64,000 nt of DNA from a virus. The notes under the pieces were generated by a model. It had not been told where the DNA came from. It worked only from the letters and a program-made list of their open reading frames with translations, and made no database searches. The stretch spans positions 38,800-102,799 of the IMG/VR virus record IMGVR_UViG_3300042558_004400, one strand, 5' to 3'. A program made the position numbers and the translations under genes. Position 1 is the stretch's first letter; every line of letters starts with the position of its first letter. Shown here piece after piece: positions 6,427-15,477 of this stretch.

Positions 6427-6637
6427 CTTGATCTCCTACTTTTACTTCGCACTCAGCAAATTTCTCTATATTTAAATAGTAATTCAAAATAAGATATAAG
6501 TCTTCAAGTTCTTTTTTGCTTGCAAAAATACCGGCTACACCACATTTGATAAAGAATTTATCCTCATACTGATGAATTCCTTCACCGTATTCAGATATGC
6601 TTACGTTGTTTCTAGTAATTCTTCCTGTAGTTTCCAT
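6410..6637 (-). CDS. Hypothetical protein (75 aa)
   Basis: A short soluble protein with a beta-rich first half and a C-terminal helical segment containing KKELEDLYLILNYYL. It has two cysteines but no metal motif. It is two bases from the Cys-rich gene upstream, in the replication operon. No family recognised. Confidence 0.55.
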   Translation of the reverse strand: METTGRITRNNVSISEYGEGIHQYEDKFFIKCGVAGIFASKKELEDLYLILNYYLNIEKFAECEVKVGDQDVAIH

Positions 6638-6639
6638 AA

Positions 6640-7008
6640 TTAATCCTCATCTACTATTGTTATAGGGTTCCAACTTGGATCTCCCATTTTTTCTCTCATA
6701 TCTTTTACGTAAGAGTCCCAGTCTCTTTCGTCTTCAGACTTCTTTTCATAGGTGACCTTCCCTTTAAAGGGGTTTGTTTTAAACCTAGTCATTATAAGTC
6801 TGCCCTGCTTAGTTTTCCATCTTAAATTTCCATTTTTGCAGTCGCAAAAATCGTCAGGATCAGGATCAGTTGTGCCGTCTGGGTCATATCTACCTGAGCA
6901 TGATCTACACTTTGTGTATCTACCCTTGTCCTGACATCTATTGCAAGAGGAGCAGAATGTCCAGCATAGATTTTCTGTTGGATTCTTATAAGTTCCCTTT
7001 ATAGTCAC
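6640..7008 (-). CDS. Cys-rich zinc-binding-like protein
   Basis: This 122-residue protein holds eight cysteines in its first 57 positions (C15, C19, C22, C25, C34, C37, C55, C57), spaced like a DnaJ-type or double zinc-finger domain. An acidic linker (about 41-54) and a basic, Trp-containing C-terminal half follow. The start is GTG 7008, overlapping the polymerase stop as GTGA, with GGAGAT upstream. Such small zinc proteins next to replisome genes can be accessory DNA-binding factors, but that is inference. Confidence 0.6.
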   Translation of the reverse strand: MTIKGTYKNPTENLCWTFCSSCNRCQDKGRYTKCRSCSGRYDPDGTTDPDPDDFCDCKNGNLRWKTKQGRLIMTRFKTNPFKGKVTYEKKSEDERDWDSYVKDMREKMGDPSWNPITIVDED

Positions 7009-10000
7009 ATAATCTCCTTTAGTATCTCTTCTAATTTTTCTTTTTGTTTTATAGAAGTAGTTTTATTAAACTTTAAGTTAATAGTTTTATTATCTTCTTT
7101 ACATTGGAGAAATACATATGATCCTCCATTTGACTCATTAATTATATCATATAATTTATTTATATCTGATTGCTTAAGACCACCATTTATTTTGAGATAG
7201 ATTGGTTTTCCACCAGCAAAATTTGAAAGATCTAGTTTGTCACATGAATTTAAAACTATTTTACTGACTGCGTTTTCTTCGTCTCCATCTTTATTGATGG
7301 AACCTATTATGTTAATAACTTCTCCATCGCTAAAGTATTCATCAGAATAATTTTTAGATTCTCTTGGGAATACCAGCACTTCTATATCAGAGGAGATGTC
7401 TTGTATATTAAACTTGTACATCTTCGCACCCTTTTTTGTCACAAGCTTTTTATAACCAGAAATTATTCCAGCTATAGAAACTCTAGAGGACGCAGGCAGT
7501 TCTGTTATCTCAATAATTTCATGTGAAATATTTTCAGAAAGAAGATCCCAAATTCCATCTACCGGATTCTTAGATATGTATAATCCAAGTTCATCTTTTT
7601 CTTTTTCAAGAATAGATAGTTCAGTTCTTCTTCCGAAGTCATCATCTAAAACGCTATCTATCAGCTCATCAAAGGCTCCAGCCTTAGTGAGGTGCTCAAG
7701 TGTCCCCTTCTTTAATACCGCTGGATTAGTTCTTCTAAAAAAGTCATGCATTGAATCATAAGGTTTATCTTCGTTCCTATTGGATAAAATAGCTTCTGAA
7801 ACTGCATAGCCTATGCCATTAATGGCTGCCAAACCAAAGATAATAGTATGTTCATCTATGACTCCAAACTCTTCTGTAGATCTATTTATAGAAGGTGGAA
7901 GAACCTTTATGTTTCTTTTTCTACAATCTGCCAGATATAAGGACTGCTTTTCTTTATTTCCAACTACAGAGCTCATTAAAGCAGCCATGTATTCTACCGT
8001 ATAATTTGTCTTTAAGTAAGCTGTAATATAGGAGATCATCGCATAACTAGCAGCATGTGCTCTGTTAAATCCATATCCACCAAAGTATTCAATGTCCGAA
8101 TATATTTTATTAGCCTTGTCTTCTGGTAGAGAAGACACAGCTACACATCCTTCAACAAACTTTCTTCTAAATAAAGAGATCTTATCCATTTGTTTTTTAC
8201 CAATAGCTTTACGCAAATCATCTGCTTCTGCAGAGCTAAAGCCAGCTAGCTCTCTAGCCACACCAAGAACATCTTCCTGATACAGCATGATACCCAATGA
8301 TGGTCCTAGTACTTTTTCTAATTTTTCGTGATCGTATTGAACCTTAGATCTATTATGCTTTCTATCTATAAAAAGCTTGTCCATCCCAGATCCCATTGGC
8401 CCAGGTCTGTATAGTGATATGAGTGCCATTATGTCTTCTATGTTTTGTGGCTGCAGTTGAACCATCAACTCTCTCATACCAGATGATTCAAGCTGAAACA
8501 CACCTATGGCGTTGCCCTTGCCAAGTTCTTCGTATGTCTTCTTATCGTCTAGGGGTATGGACTCTATGTCTATATTTACGCCCCTACTCTTTTTAACTAT
8601 CTTTACACATTGGTCTATAACTCCAAGGTTTCTCAATCCCAAGAAGTCAATCTTTAGTAGTCCACACTGCTCAACTCTGCCCATGTCCCACTGTGTGACA
8701 ACTGGGCTATCCACTCCCTTTTTCATTATGGGAAGATAGTCTGTTAATGCACCTTTTGATATAACTACTCCTGCAGCATGTATCCCAGTTTGTCTGACTA
8801 AACCCTCTAGTCCAAATGCTGTTTCGACTATAGTCTTTGATTCTTCATTGCTAGAGTATTCTTTTTTAAACTCTGCAACTTCCATACACTCTGATAAAGA
8901 TTTTGATACACCAAGCACTGGTGGCGGAACAAGCTTTGCTACTCTATCTCCAACAATGAATTCATGACCTAAAGCTCTCGCAGCATCTCTGATGGATTGT
9001 CTTGCTCCAGTCCTATTAAATGTACAGATATGTGCAACATGATCTTCTCCATATTTATTTCTTGCGTATTCAATAACTCTATCTCTGTGTCTGTCATCAA
9101 AGTCGAGGTCGATGTCCGGCATGGACTTTCTTCCTTCTACTAAAAATCTTTCAAACATCAAACCAAATCTAATCGGATCAAGATTGGTAATATCAAAAGC
9201 GTAAGACAGAACGCTTCCTGCAGCAGAACCTCTACCCCAACCTACTCTGATATCATTCTCCTTAGCCCACCTAACTAGATCAGATACAACTAAAAAGTAT
9301 TCAGGAAAGCCCATCTCCTTAACGACTCGTAGCTCATGATTAGCTCTATCTAATATATGATTAGGCAGCGGATCTCCATACTTCTTCTTTAGGCCTTCCC
9401 AGGCAAGTCTTTCAAAGTATGTCGTTGAATCTTCCATTGTTGGTATCGGGAAATTTGGAAAATGCATTTCTCCAAATTCTAAATTAACTTCAATCATGTC
9501 GTTTACATGCATGGTATTCTTAAGAAGTTCATCAGAAAAAATAGAGGCCATTTCATCGTATGACTGTAAATAAAACTGGTCGCCAGAAAAAGAAAACCTA
9601 TTAGGCGTATGTATATTTGAGTTAGTTGCTACACAAAGCATTATGTCATGGGCGTTTGCATCGTGCTGATGAACGTAGTGACAGTCCCCTGATGGAACAA
9701 CCTTTGCTCCAATGTGATTAGCTAATTTAATTAGATCAGGTATGATAGTGAGCTGTTCTTGAATACCATGATTTTGAATCTCTATAAAGTAATTCTCTGC
9801 ACCTACGATTTCTTGCATTGAGGTAGCGTGCTTTAAGGCTGTGCTGTAGTCTTTTCTTAATAGGGCTTGAGACACTTCTCCATTAAGACATCCTGATAGG
9901 ACTATTATCCCATCTGAATGTTGTGATATTAGATCGTGATCTATTCTAGGTTTAACATAATAGCCTTCAGTAAACGCTCTGGATGACATCTTAATAATAT

Positions 10001-10331
10001 TGTGATACCCAATATTATTTTTAGCTAATATAGTTATATGATACGGACCTCTTTGTTCCCACTCATTTTTTGAGGGGCCTGATCTTTCCTCTTCGTCTCT
10101 ATCAAATCTACTTTTTCTAGCCTGATAAAATTCTGAACCAAGAATTGGTTTTACTCCTGCAGCCTTTCCAGCATCGTAAAAGTCTAACCACGAATGTATA
10201 TTCCCGTGATCAGTAGTAGCTAATCCAGTCATTCCCAATGACTTAGCTCTTTCTAGATATTGTTCTACACTACCGTGCCCATCCAGCATAGAGAACACAG
10301 TATGGTTGTGTAAGTTGGTCCAGTTTTTCAA
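7005..10331 (-). CDS. dnaE: DNA polymerase III alpha subunit (DnaE type)
   Basis: This 1108-residue C-family replicative polymerase is close to the usual bacterial DnaE length. The N-terminal PHP domain begins HNHTVFSMLDG with TTDHGN nearby. The palm carries GWGRGSAAGS and, near residue 405, PDIDLDFDD with the catalytic aspartates. The fingers include GIHAAGVV and YQEDVLGVARELAGF; helix-hairpin-helix motifs and a C-terminal OB fold (SRVSIAGIISG) follow. No beta-clamp, tau or delta gene is seen here, so host factors may be used. The start is TTG 10331, overlapping the upstream stop (TTGA) with AGGATTAGG before it. Confidence 0.97.
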   Translation of the reverse strand: MKNWTNLHNHTVFSMLDGHGSVEQYLERAKSLGMTGLATTDHGNIHSWLDFYDAGKAAGVKPILGSEFYQARKSRFDRDEEERSGPSKNEWEQRGPYHITILAKNNIGYHNIIKMSSRAFTEGYYVKPRIDHDLISQHSDGIIVLSGCLNGEVSQALLRKDYSTALKHATSMQEIVGAENYFIEIQNHGIQEQLTIIPDLIKLANHIGAKVVPSGDCHYVHQHDANAHDIMLCVATNSNIHTPNRFSFSGDQFYLQSYDEMASIFSDELLKNTMHVNDMIEVNLEFGEMHFPNFPIPTMEDSTTYFERLAWEGLKKKYGDPLPNHILDRANHELRVVKEMGFPEYFLVVSDLVRWAKENDIRVGWGRGSAAGSVLSYAFDITNLDPIRFGLMFERFLVEGRKSMPDIDLDFDDRHRDRVIEYARNKYGEDHVAHICTFNRTGARQSIRDAARALGHEFIVGDRVAKLVPPPVLGVSKSLSECMEVAEFKKEYSSNEESKTIVETAFGLEGLVRQTGIHAAGVVISKGALTDYLPIMKKGVDSPVVTQWDMGRVEQCGLLKIDFLGLRNLGVIDQCVKIVKKSRGVNIDIESIPLDDKKTYEELGKGNAIGVFQLESSGMRELMVQLQPQNIEDIMALISLYRPGPMGSGMDKLFIDRKHNRSKVQYDHEKLEKVLGPSLGIMLYQEDVLGVARELAGFSSAEADDLRKAIGKKQMDKISLFRRKFVEGCVAVSSLPEDKANKIYSDIEYFGGYGFNRAHAASYAMISYITAYLKTNYTVEYMAALMSSVVGNKEKQSLYLADCRKRNIKVLPPSINRSTEEFGVIDEHTIIFGLAAINGIGYAVSEAILSNRNEDKPYDSMHDFFRRTNPAVLKKGTLEHLTKAGAFDELIDSVLDDDFGRRTELSILEKEKDELGLYISKNPVDGIWDLLSENISHEIIEITELPASSRVSIAGIISGYKKLVTKKGAKMYKFNIQDISSDIEVLVFPRESKNYSDEYFSDGEVINIIGSINKDGDEENAVSKIVLNSCDKLDLSNFAGGKPIYLKINGGLKQSDINKLYDIINESNGGSYVFLQCKEDNKTINLKFNKTTSIKQKEKLEEILKEIM

Positions 10332-10528
10332 CCTAATCCTCTTCTTCTTTTAATGGCTTTTAATACATTTTGTACTTCACTTCTATAACATACTGTTACT
10401 GTTCCGCCACAGTATTTACAAACAGCTGAGTGGCCCTCTTGGGCAAAGACGCTATTGTACATATACTTATCAGGCTGCTGATTACCACATTCTGTACAAA
10501 CGCCTACTGCATCATCTTCGTTACTCAT
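10328..10528 (-). CDS. Small zinc-ribbon protein
   Basis: From ATG 10528 the product has 66 residues, with C11-x-x-C14 and C37-x-x-C40 forming a classic zinc ribbon and a basic C-terminal helix (IKRRRGLG). The start is set by a near-perfect AAAGGAGG site and an 8-nt overlap (ATGAGTAA) with the primase stop; the longer frame to 10561 lacks such a site. Lying between primase and polymerase, it may help primer handoff or bind DNA, which is inference from position. Confidence 0.75.
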   Translation of the reverse strand: MSNEDDAVGVCTECGNQQPDKYMYNSVFAQEGHSAVCKYCGGTVTVCYRSEVQNVLKAIKRRRGLG

Positions 10529-11735
10529 GTTCCTCCTTTCTTGGTGCAGGACTATACGCAAATCTAATTGGTGATGGCGAAGATTTTTCTTGAGTTTCTA
10601 TAAATCTTCCATTCACTTTTACATACTTATTTCTTTGTTCTAAGGAGCACTCCCCGCATCCAACACCAACTGAGTTTGCTCTTTCGCAAGTGTATGGTCT
10701 ACCACCGATTGACATTTGTCTTCTCTTTATCCAGTCATTAATGTGAGAGGATGATTTAGAGAAATTATAATCTCTGCACTGTGAAAGTATCTCGTGCAAA
10801 TACTTGATAGAATCTTCCGTATAGGTAAGTATTGAACACAAAAATAGTCTTGCTTCATGCTCCAGGTAGCCATCATCAATTGCCTGTTGATGGAGTCTTT
10901 TTACTGCAGAGCATTTATTCAACAAGTTATCTTTATTAAATATCTTAGGAGTTTCCTTAAGATCTTTAAACGCTTTTGCCCCATACTTATTAAAGTATTC
11001 TAATGGGTCGTCTTTTCTTTTTTCATGTTCTTCTATATCATAAGTGTATTGCCTATACCACTCATTAGCTTTATAATTAAATTCTTGTTTAGATACTTCT
11101 AAGGAGGAAGGACTAGAACTATATTCTTTAATCACTTCTATTCCCTTTGTGAATATATTTTCTCTTCCATTTGGATTCAAAAGAGTTTTATAATACCCAG
11201 TACTCTGATGCTTTGAGCCAGCCAGTCTCCACATTCTTCTAGCATCATATACGCTAAAGTCTAAAGTGTTTAAATTTAGCTTAGACTTTAGATCGTTGGC
11301 AATAAATCTATATATCTTAGGAAGGCTATTGGATGGATTTATGCCTAGACAAATGGGTTCACACTCTATGTGAAATCCTTTTTTACCAGTAAAATAAACT
11401 AACACAGAACTCTCTGGTATGTACTGAGTTAAATGATTATATAATTTAATACAATCTTCGTAGGCATCTGCTATAGAATCGCTATCTATGTCAAAGTAAA
11501 GCGGACCAAGCCTTATCGCTTCACTTATGTCTTGATTATTGTAAGCAAAGACTGATGTATATATGCCGGTATTATCATTGCTGCTAGCATATGGCAGTAT
11601 CTCTTCCGCCGTAAGTATAACTGGTTGGCCGTTCTTCTTATCTCTAATCACCCTATTTAAAGATGGAACAAATCTAGCTACTTCGTAATATTTCCATTGT
11701 GAAAGAAACTTATTTTCTTCAACTTCTATTTTCAT
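10521..11735 (-). CDS. Archaeo-eukaryotic-type primase (AEP/PrimPol-like)
   Basis: The 404-residue protein carries the AEP catalytic pattern: FDIDSD (D82, D84), then TGKKGFH (H122), then a D-x-R...RLAGSKH region near 158-176. The C-terminal third has cysteines (NKCSAVKRLH near 285, a mid-helix Cys, YTCER and GCGECSL near 352-366) that resemble the Fe-S or zinc C-terminal domain of primases. It should make primers for the phage DnaE. It is encoded next to polymerase, zinc ribbon, HD protein and DnaB-like helicase, forming a nearly complete replication module. Confidence 0.85.
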   Translation of the reverse strand: MKIEVEENKFLSQWKYYEVARFVPSLNRVIRDKKNGQPVILTAEEILPYASSNDNTGIYTSVFAYNNQDISEAIRLGPLYFDIDSDSIADAYEDCIKLYNHLTQYIPESSVLVYFTGKKGFHIECEPICLGINPSNSLPKIYRFIANDLKSKLNLNTLDFSVYDARRMWRLAGSKHQSTGYYKTLLNPNGRENIFTKGIEVIKEYSSSPSSLEVSKQEFNYKANEWYRQYTYDIEEHEKRKDDPLEYFNKYGAKAFKDLKETPKIFNKDNLLNKCSAVKRLHQQAIDDGYLEHEARLFLCSILTYTEDSIKYLHEILSQCRDYNFSKSSSHINDWIKRRQMSIGGRPYTCERANSVGVGCGECSLEQRNKYVKVNGRFIETQEKSSPSPIRFAYSPAPRKEEHE

Positions 11736-11901
11736 ATAGTGGTATTTTACCAGATTCTTGCTTTGAATTCCATAGAATGATCTTATTATTTTCTATCATT
11801 TCTTCTGAATGAGTTCTATAATATACAGATTCTTCTATGAAATACTCCATTTTTTTTATTGCAGTAAATCTTTTTAATAAACGATCATCAGTTTCGTTCA
11901 T
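11719..11901 (-). CDS. Hypothetical protein (60 aa)
   Basis: A short charged, mostly helical protein overlapping the primase start by 17 nt and the HD gene end by 14 nt. It has no cysteines and no hydrophobic helix. The overlap on both sides suggests coupling within the replication operon. No family recognised. Confidence 0.5.
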   Translation of the reverse strand: MNETDDRLLKRFTAIKKMEYFIEESVYYRTHSEEMIENNKIILWNSKQESGKIPLYENRS

Positions 11902-12574
11902 CTTTTTCCGTCTTCCATCTGTCTAGCTTTATGTTTTCTCCATCAACGATGTAATGAACCTTTGATGCAACGTTGTCTGCTAGGTGAACTATCATATCCA
12001 TGTATGTAATAGGAATAGTTTCTGGCACGGGAGACCATGGCCCAAGGTGACATCTCACTAGTCTTAGAATTGATTGTACTATATCTTCAGATATAAAAAG
12101 AGTTGAAGACTGAGATTCAGAAGCATAGTTCTTATCGTCTTCTTGACATTTTTGGACTAGTCTTGCAACAGTGTACGGATGCATTGGATCGTAGTGGAAG
12201 GAGTCTTCCCCCTCAAGCTTAATGCCCTTAGTAACATCATGCAATATGCAAGCTGCAAAAACTATATCAGTGTCCTCCCTAGATAGGGAGTATGATTCAC
12301 ACATTATCTTAGCTGCTCTAACAACTCTTTTTGTATGAAGGACATTGCCACCATAGTTGTGCTCGTCAGCTGGATGGTATTTTCCAGAAAAGCTTGATGT
12401 TATAGACCAAAAGCTAGAAGCTCTTAGAAGAATTGCTCTTACAAAAGATTTTATAGACTCATCAAATATATAATTAATTTCTTCTAAAATTGGCTCAAGT
12501 ATTTTGTCTTCATCTTTTCTTGGTACTACGCTATTATTCTCTGATAGAATTTCATCAAGTATATTATTTGACAT
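11888..12574 (-). CDS. HD-domain phosphohydrolase
   Basis: The 228-residue protein has the HD metal-binding pattern: H80 in NVLHTKRVV, H112-D113 in ACILHDVTKG, a downstream His in MHPYTVARL, and HLADNVASK near the end. Members of this superfamily hydrolyse nucleotide phosphates or cyclic nucleotides. The substrate cannot be told from sequence. Its place between the primase and a Cas4-like protein in the replication operon suggests a role in nucleotide turnover or host signal removal. Confidence 0.85.
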   Translation of the reverse strand: MSNNILDEILSENNSVVPRKDEDKILEPILEEINYIFDESIKSFVRAILLRASSFWSITSSFSGKYHPADEHNYGGNVLHTKRVVRAAKIMCESYSLSREDTDIVFAACILHDVTKGIKLEGEDSFHYDPMHPYTVARLVQKCQEDDKNYASESQSSTLFISEDIVQSILRLVRCHLGPWSPVPETIPITYMDMIVHLADNVASKVHYIVDGENIKLDRWKTEKDERN

Positions 12575-13367
12575 TTATCTGTCCATCTTTTTTTGTGCTG
12601 ATATTCCATTTAGAACAGACTGCATCGTGCGGGCATGAAGTGCAGTATGAAATCATACCTCTTCTAGGTAGGAATAATTTGTCTTCATGCAACGTAGTGC
12701 ACCATGCATCTACTGTTTCAAGATCTTCTTTCTTACTTTCAAACTTAGTAAAGTTTGGTTTAGGATTTAATAAGTCATAGTAACCAAACTCTGTTATATC
12801 TATTTTATTGCCGTACTTACTAAAGTAACTCATATTCATCACAGCAAAGTCTGTTGAGTACAAGTATTGCTTCTTAAATTTAATATTGAAAACCCATTTA
12901 ACTACATACACCTTTTTATTATGATGGTATATTAAATCAAATTTGTCGGTCACAGCAACCTTATTATTGACCGGTACTATGAACTCTTCATCTATTGCTA
13001 TGGGTATAATTCCACTGTCTGAAAAGTTTTCCGAGATAGCCAACAAGGCTGAAGCTGCTCTACTGGTGAGGCTTGCATTGTTGCCATAAAAACTTTCATG
13101 TTGCTCGTGCGTTATATCATATGCCGTAGTACCTTTGGGGTACCATATCTTTTCCCATCTGTTTAATAGGGAAGCATACGACGGAACTGAACCTGATTGT
13201 TTCTTGTAAAAAAAGAAATTAACAATACTCTTTAAGGCATTTTCATATCTTATGTACGTAAGATCTCTTCCACCTATCTTCTCGGTGAGCTTGTCTACGT
13301 GTCTGTAGTCATATAGTCTTCCACATAGCTGATAATCTTTTAATTCTTTAACTGTTAGTTTTAACAT
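12564..13367 (-). CDS. Degenerate Cas4/PDDEXK-like Fe-S protein
   Basis: The 267-residue protein has the same plan as the nuclease at 5456: an early cysteine (C15 in QLCGRLYDY), a central strand pair, and a C-terminal C242-x-x-C245-x5-C251 group suited to an Fe-S cluster. In the catalytic core, D141 (TDKFDL) remains, but the VDYK motif reads VVK at 155-157, so the second metal-binding Asp is lost while Lys is kept. It may bind DNA without cutting, or partner the helicase or primase encoded beside it. The start at ATG 13367 has AGGAAATT upstream. Confidence 0.7.
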   Translation of the reverse strand: MLKLTVKELKDYQLCGRLYDYRHVDKLTEKIGGRDLTYIRYENALKSIVNFFFYKKQSGSVPSYASLLNRWEKIWYPKGTTAYDITHEQHESFYGNNASLTSRAASALLAISENFSDSGIIPIAIDEEFIVPVNNKVAVTDKFDLIYHHNKKVYVVKWVFNIKFKKQYLYSTDFAVMNMSYFSKYGNKIDITEFGYYDLLNPKPNFTKFESKKEDLETVDAWCTTLHEDKLFLPRRGMISYCTSCPHDAVCSKWNISTKKDGQINVK

Positions 13368-13373
13368 AATTTC

Positions 13374-14843
13374 CTAAATCACTCTCATTGAATCAGCTAA
13401 ATCGCTGACATCAAAATCTGAATCTTGCTTGTAGTTCTCTTGAGTAATTGCTTCATACTCTTCATATGTTTTTCTTTCATCCACATATCTCACTAAAGGA
13501 GAATCGTAAACAAAAGTAGATCCTGTAATTCTATTTTTTGGTATCTGAAGTTGCATGATATTTTCATCTTCAGAGTCATCACCACTAGCTAGCTTTTTAT
13601 CTGTAATGAATATTGTTACTGCACACTTTTGCTGTATAGCTAAAGAACCACCAGTGTCAGACTGTTGAACAACTTCTCTTTTTTCTTTCATTCTATTTGA
13701 GTTTTCCTGAGCAGTGATAATAAGCACGCAGTTCATATCTCTGGCCAGCTTCTCTAAGCGAACCATCATCTCTTCAAACTCGCCCCATCGAGGTTTACCT
13801 TTTCCACCTCTTGTAAACATAGATTGGATTGTATCTATAACGATAACATCTGGAACACGATCGTCACTTCCCATGATATCTCTAAGCCATCTCTCTAAAT
13901 CTTCAAAATAAGGAGTCTCAGGGTCGTGTCTAACCATGAACCTATCCCCCCATTCATTAAGCTTATCTCTAAAGATTCCAAGATACTTACTTTTTTGTTC
14001 TTCGTTCCAAGTTGCTGACTCTTTGTAAACATTCTTTCCAATTATTTGAGTCATTAAAACTCTTTCCCAGTGAGCAATTGCTTCTTCAAAGTTTACATAC
14101 AACACCTTGTAGCCTGAATCAGCCCAGTGATTAATCAGACATTTTGCGAATGTACTCTTGCCCTTTCCTGATCCTGCAATTATTGCATGCACAGCGCCTT
14201 TGAAGAATCCACCTTCATCAGTATAGCCCATAGCTCTATTTAAAGCTTTGTATTGAGTTGGCAAAAAGTTTGGTATCTCTAATAAGTCTTCTGCTCTTTT
14301 CGATATGTCATTAGCGGTAGTTACACTATCTAGAGGGTTGTAATTCAATTCGTTTTCAAGATCTTTAATATCAGAAGTAATCTGCGCTATTCTTGATATG
14401 TCTTTTTCATTCTTTTCTCCCTTTTGAGTTATTAAGATCTGAAGTTCTTGTAGAGAATCTAATTGTTTTCTCTTATTGGCCTTGTGTTTAACCAACTTAG
14501 TAATAGACTCCGGTGTAGACAGCTCCATGGACATTAGAATATCCATCATTGCGTCAACCCCAGATGTTCCACCTAGAGCAGAGTAAATGTCTGTCTCTGA
14601 GTCTAACCACACTTTAAAAGCTATAGGGTTTACTTCGTCTAGTTTTGTCGTATGATGATATGCCAGTAGTGCTTTATAAAACTCATTTATCCCAGTCTGA
14701 CCATGTATGGTGCCTACTATGTCTTCTGGTAAAAAAGCATCGAAGAAAACTATTGCATCTTTTTCTCTAAGCGAAAGAGCAAATATCTGATACTCGACTG
14801 GGAATTCTTTTTCTTTTTGTTCCGTGTCTAGTTCAGTTTCCAT
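13374..14843 (-). CDS. DnaB-like replicative helicase
   Basis: This 489-residue RecA-fold helicase unwinds DNA at the phage fork. It has an N-terminal helical domain (about 15-120), a linker with a coiled-coil stretch (about 120-170) and a C-terminal ATPase with Walker A AGSGKGKST (223-231), an NFEEA motif after it, Walker B VIVIDTIQSM near 340 and a QxxKNRITG-like arginine-finger region near 440. The length fits DnaB/gp41-type proteins. It overlaps the nuclease gene stop by 11 nt, at the head of the replication module. Confidence 0.93.
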   Translation of the reverse strand: METELDTEQKEKEFPVEYQIFALSLREKDAIVFFDAFLPEDIVGTIHGQTGINEFYKALLAYHHTTKLDEVNPIAFKVWLDSETDIYSALGGTSGVDAMMDILMSMELSTPESITKLVKHKANKRKQLDSLQELQILITQKGEKNEKDISRIAQITSDIKDLENELNYNPLDSVTTANDISKRAEDLLEIPNFLPTQYKALNRAMGYTDEGGFFKGAVHAIIAGSGKGKSTFAKCLINHWADSGYKVLYVNFEEAIAHWERVLMTQIIGKNVYKESATWNEEQKSKYLGIFRDKLNEWGDRFMVRHDPETPYFEDLERWLRDIMGSDDRVPDVIVIDTIQSMFTRGGKGKPRWGEFEEMMVRLEKLARDMNCVLIITAQENSNRMKEKREVVQQSDTGGSLAIQQKCAVTIFITDKKLASGDDSEDENIMQLQIPKNRITGSTFVYDSPLVRYVDERKTYEEYEAITQENYKQDSDFDVSDLADSMRVI

Positions 14844-15477
14844 CTTGTTTTCTTTTTTCTTTCATTGTTTTATAATAAGCTTTTCTACTTTCAGAGTTCT
14901 TCTTCTTAGCCTCTAAGTAAAATTGATTATTTTTTAATGTTCTTTTCTGAACACGTACTGGCACATTGGGTGCACTCTTTATGGCCTGTAACATTCTATC
15001 ATAAACAGACTCTTCTGATAGGTTGTCATTGTACCTAAATACGATAAGAGCTATCCCTAACTCTTTGCACATCTGCATCTTTTTTTCATCTCTTTTTTGT
15101 GCTTCTTCAAATTCATACTTTGTATCAAAGAATCTTTGAGTATAAAAAAAATGCTGCCTACCATGATACTCTGCAGCTAGGTTGTACTTTGGGCAATAAA
15201 CATCTAGTCTTAGCTTATCGCCTAGGTGATGCTCGTTAACGATTTCTTCTCCTGGTAAAAGTTTTTTCATAACTAGAGTCAGGGCAGTTTGGCCTCTTGA
15301 CATCTTTTTATTTTTATCTTTTATCCAAGAAAGACCTAATTGTTTTATTCTTTTATTTAGGTCAGGAACTGAATATGATAGTTCTGCTGCTATTTGAGTT
15401 GTAGATAAATTGCTTTCAAACAAAAGATCTTTGAGAAACTCATCATCGTCTTGTTGTTCTTCCCATTTTTTCTTCAA
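14833..15477 (-). CDS. HTH plus PD-(D/E)XK endonuclease
   Basis: The N-terminal part (about residues 15-55) has a helix-turn-helix (STTQIAAELSYSVPDLNKRI). The middle carries LRLDVYCP...LAAEYHGRQHF, the D...E pattern of Vsr/DUF559-like nucleases, followed by Lys-rich helices. It may be a site-directed or structure-specific phage endonuclease, possibly a free-standing homing-type enzyme. The start is uncertain: TTG 15477 is preferred because AAAGAGG lies six bases before it, whereas the longer frame to TTG 15501 has no site. Overlap with the upstream gene is 35 nt. Confidence 0.7.
   Translation of the reverse strand: MKKKWEEQQDDDEFLKDLLFESNLSTTQIAAELSYSVPDLNKRIKQLGLSWIKDKNKKMSRGQTALTLVMKKLLPGEEIVNEHHLGDKLRLDVYCPKYNLAAEYHGRQHFFYTQRFFDTKYEFEEAQKRDEKKMQMCKELGIALIVFRYNDNLSEESVYDRMLQAIKSAPNVPVRVQKRTLKNNQFYLEAKKKNSESRKAYYKTMKEKRKQDGN

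Noticed and set aside
5456-13367. CRISPR-Cas system suggested by Cas4-like genes
   Set aside because: No direct-repeat array and no cas1, cas2 or effector gene was seen; Cas4-like nucleases are common in phage replication modules.
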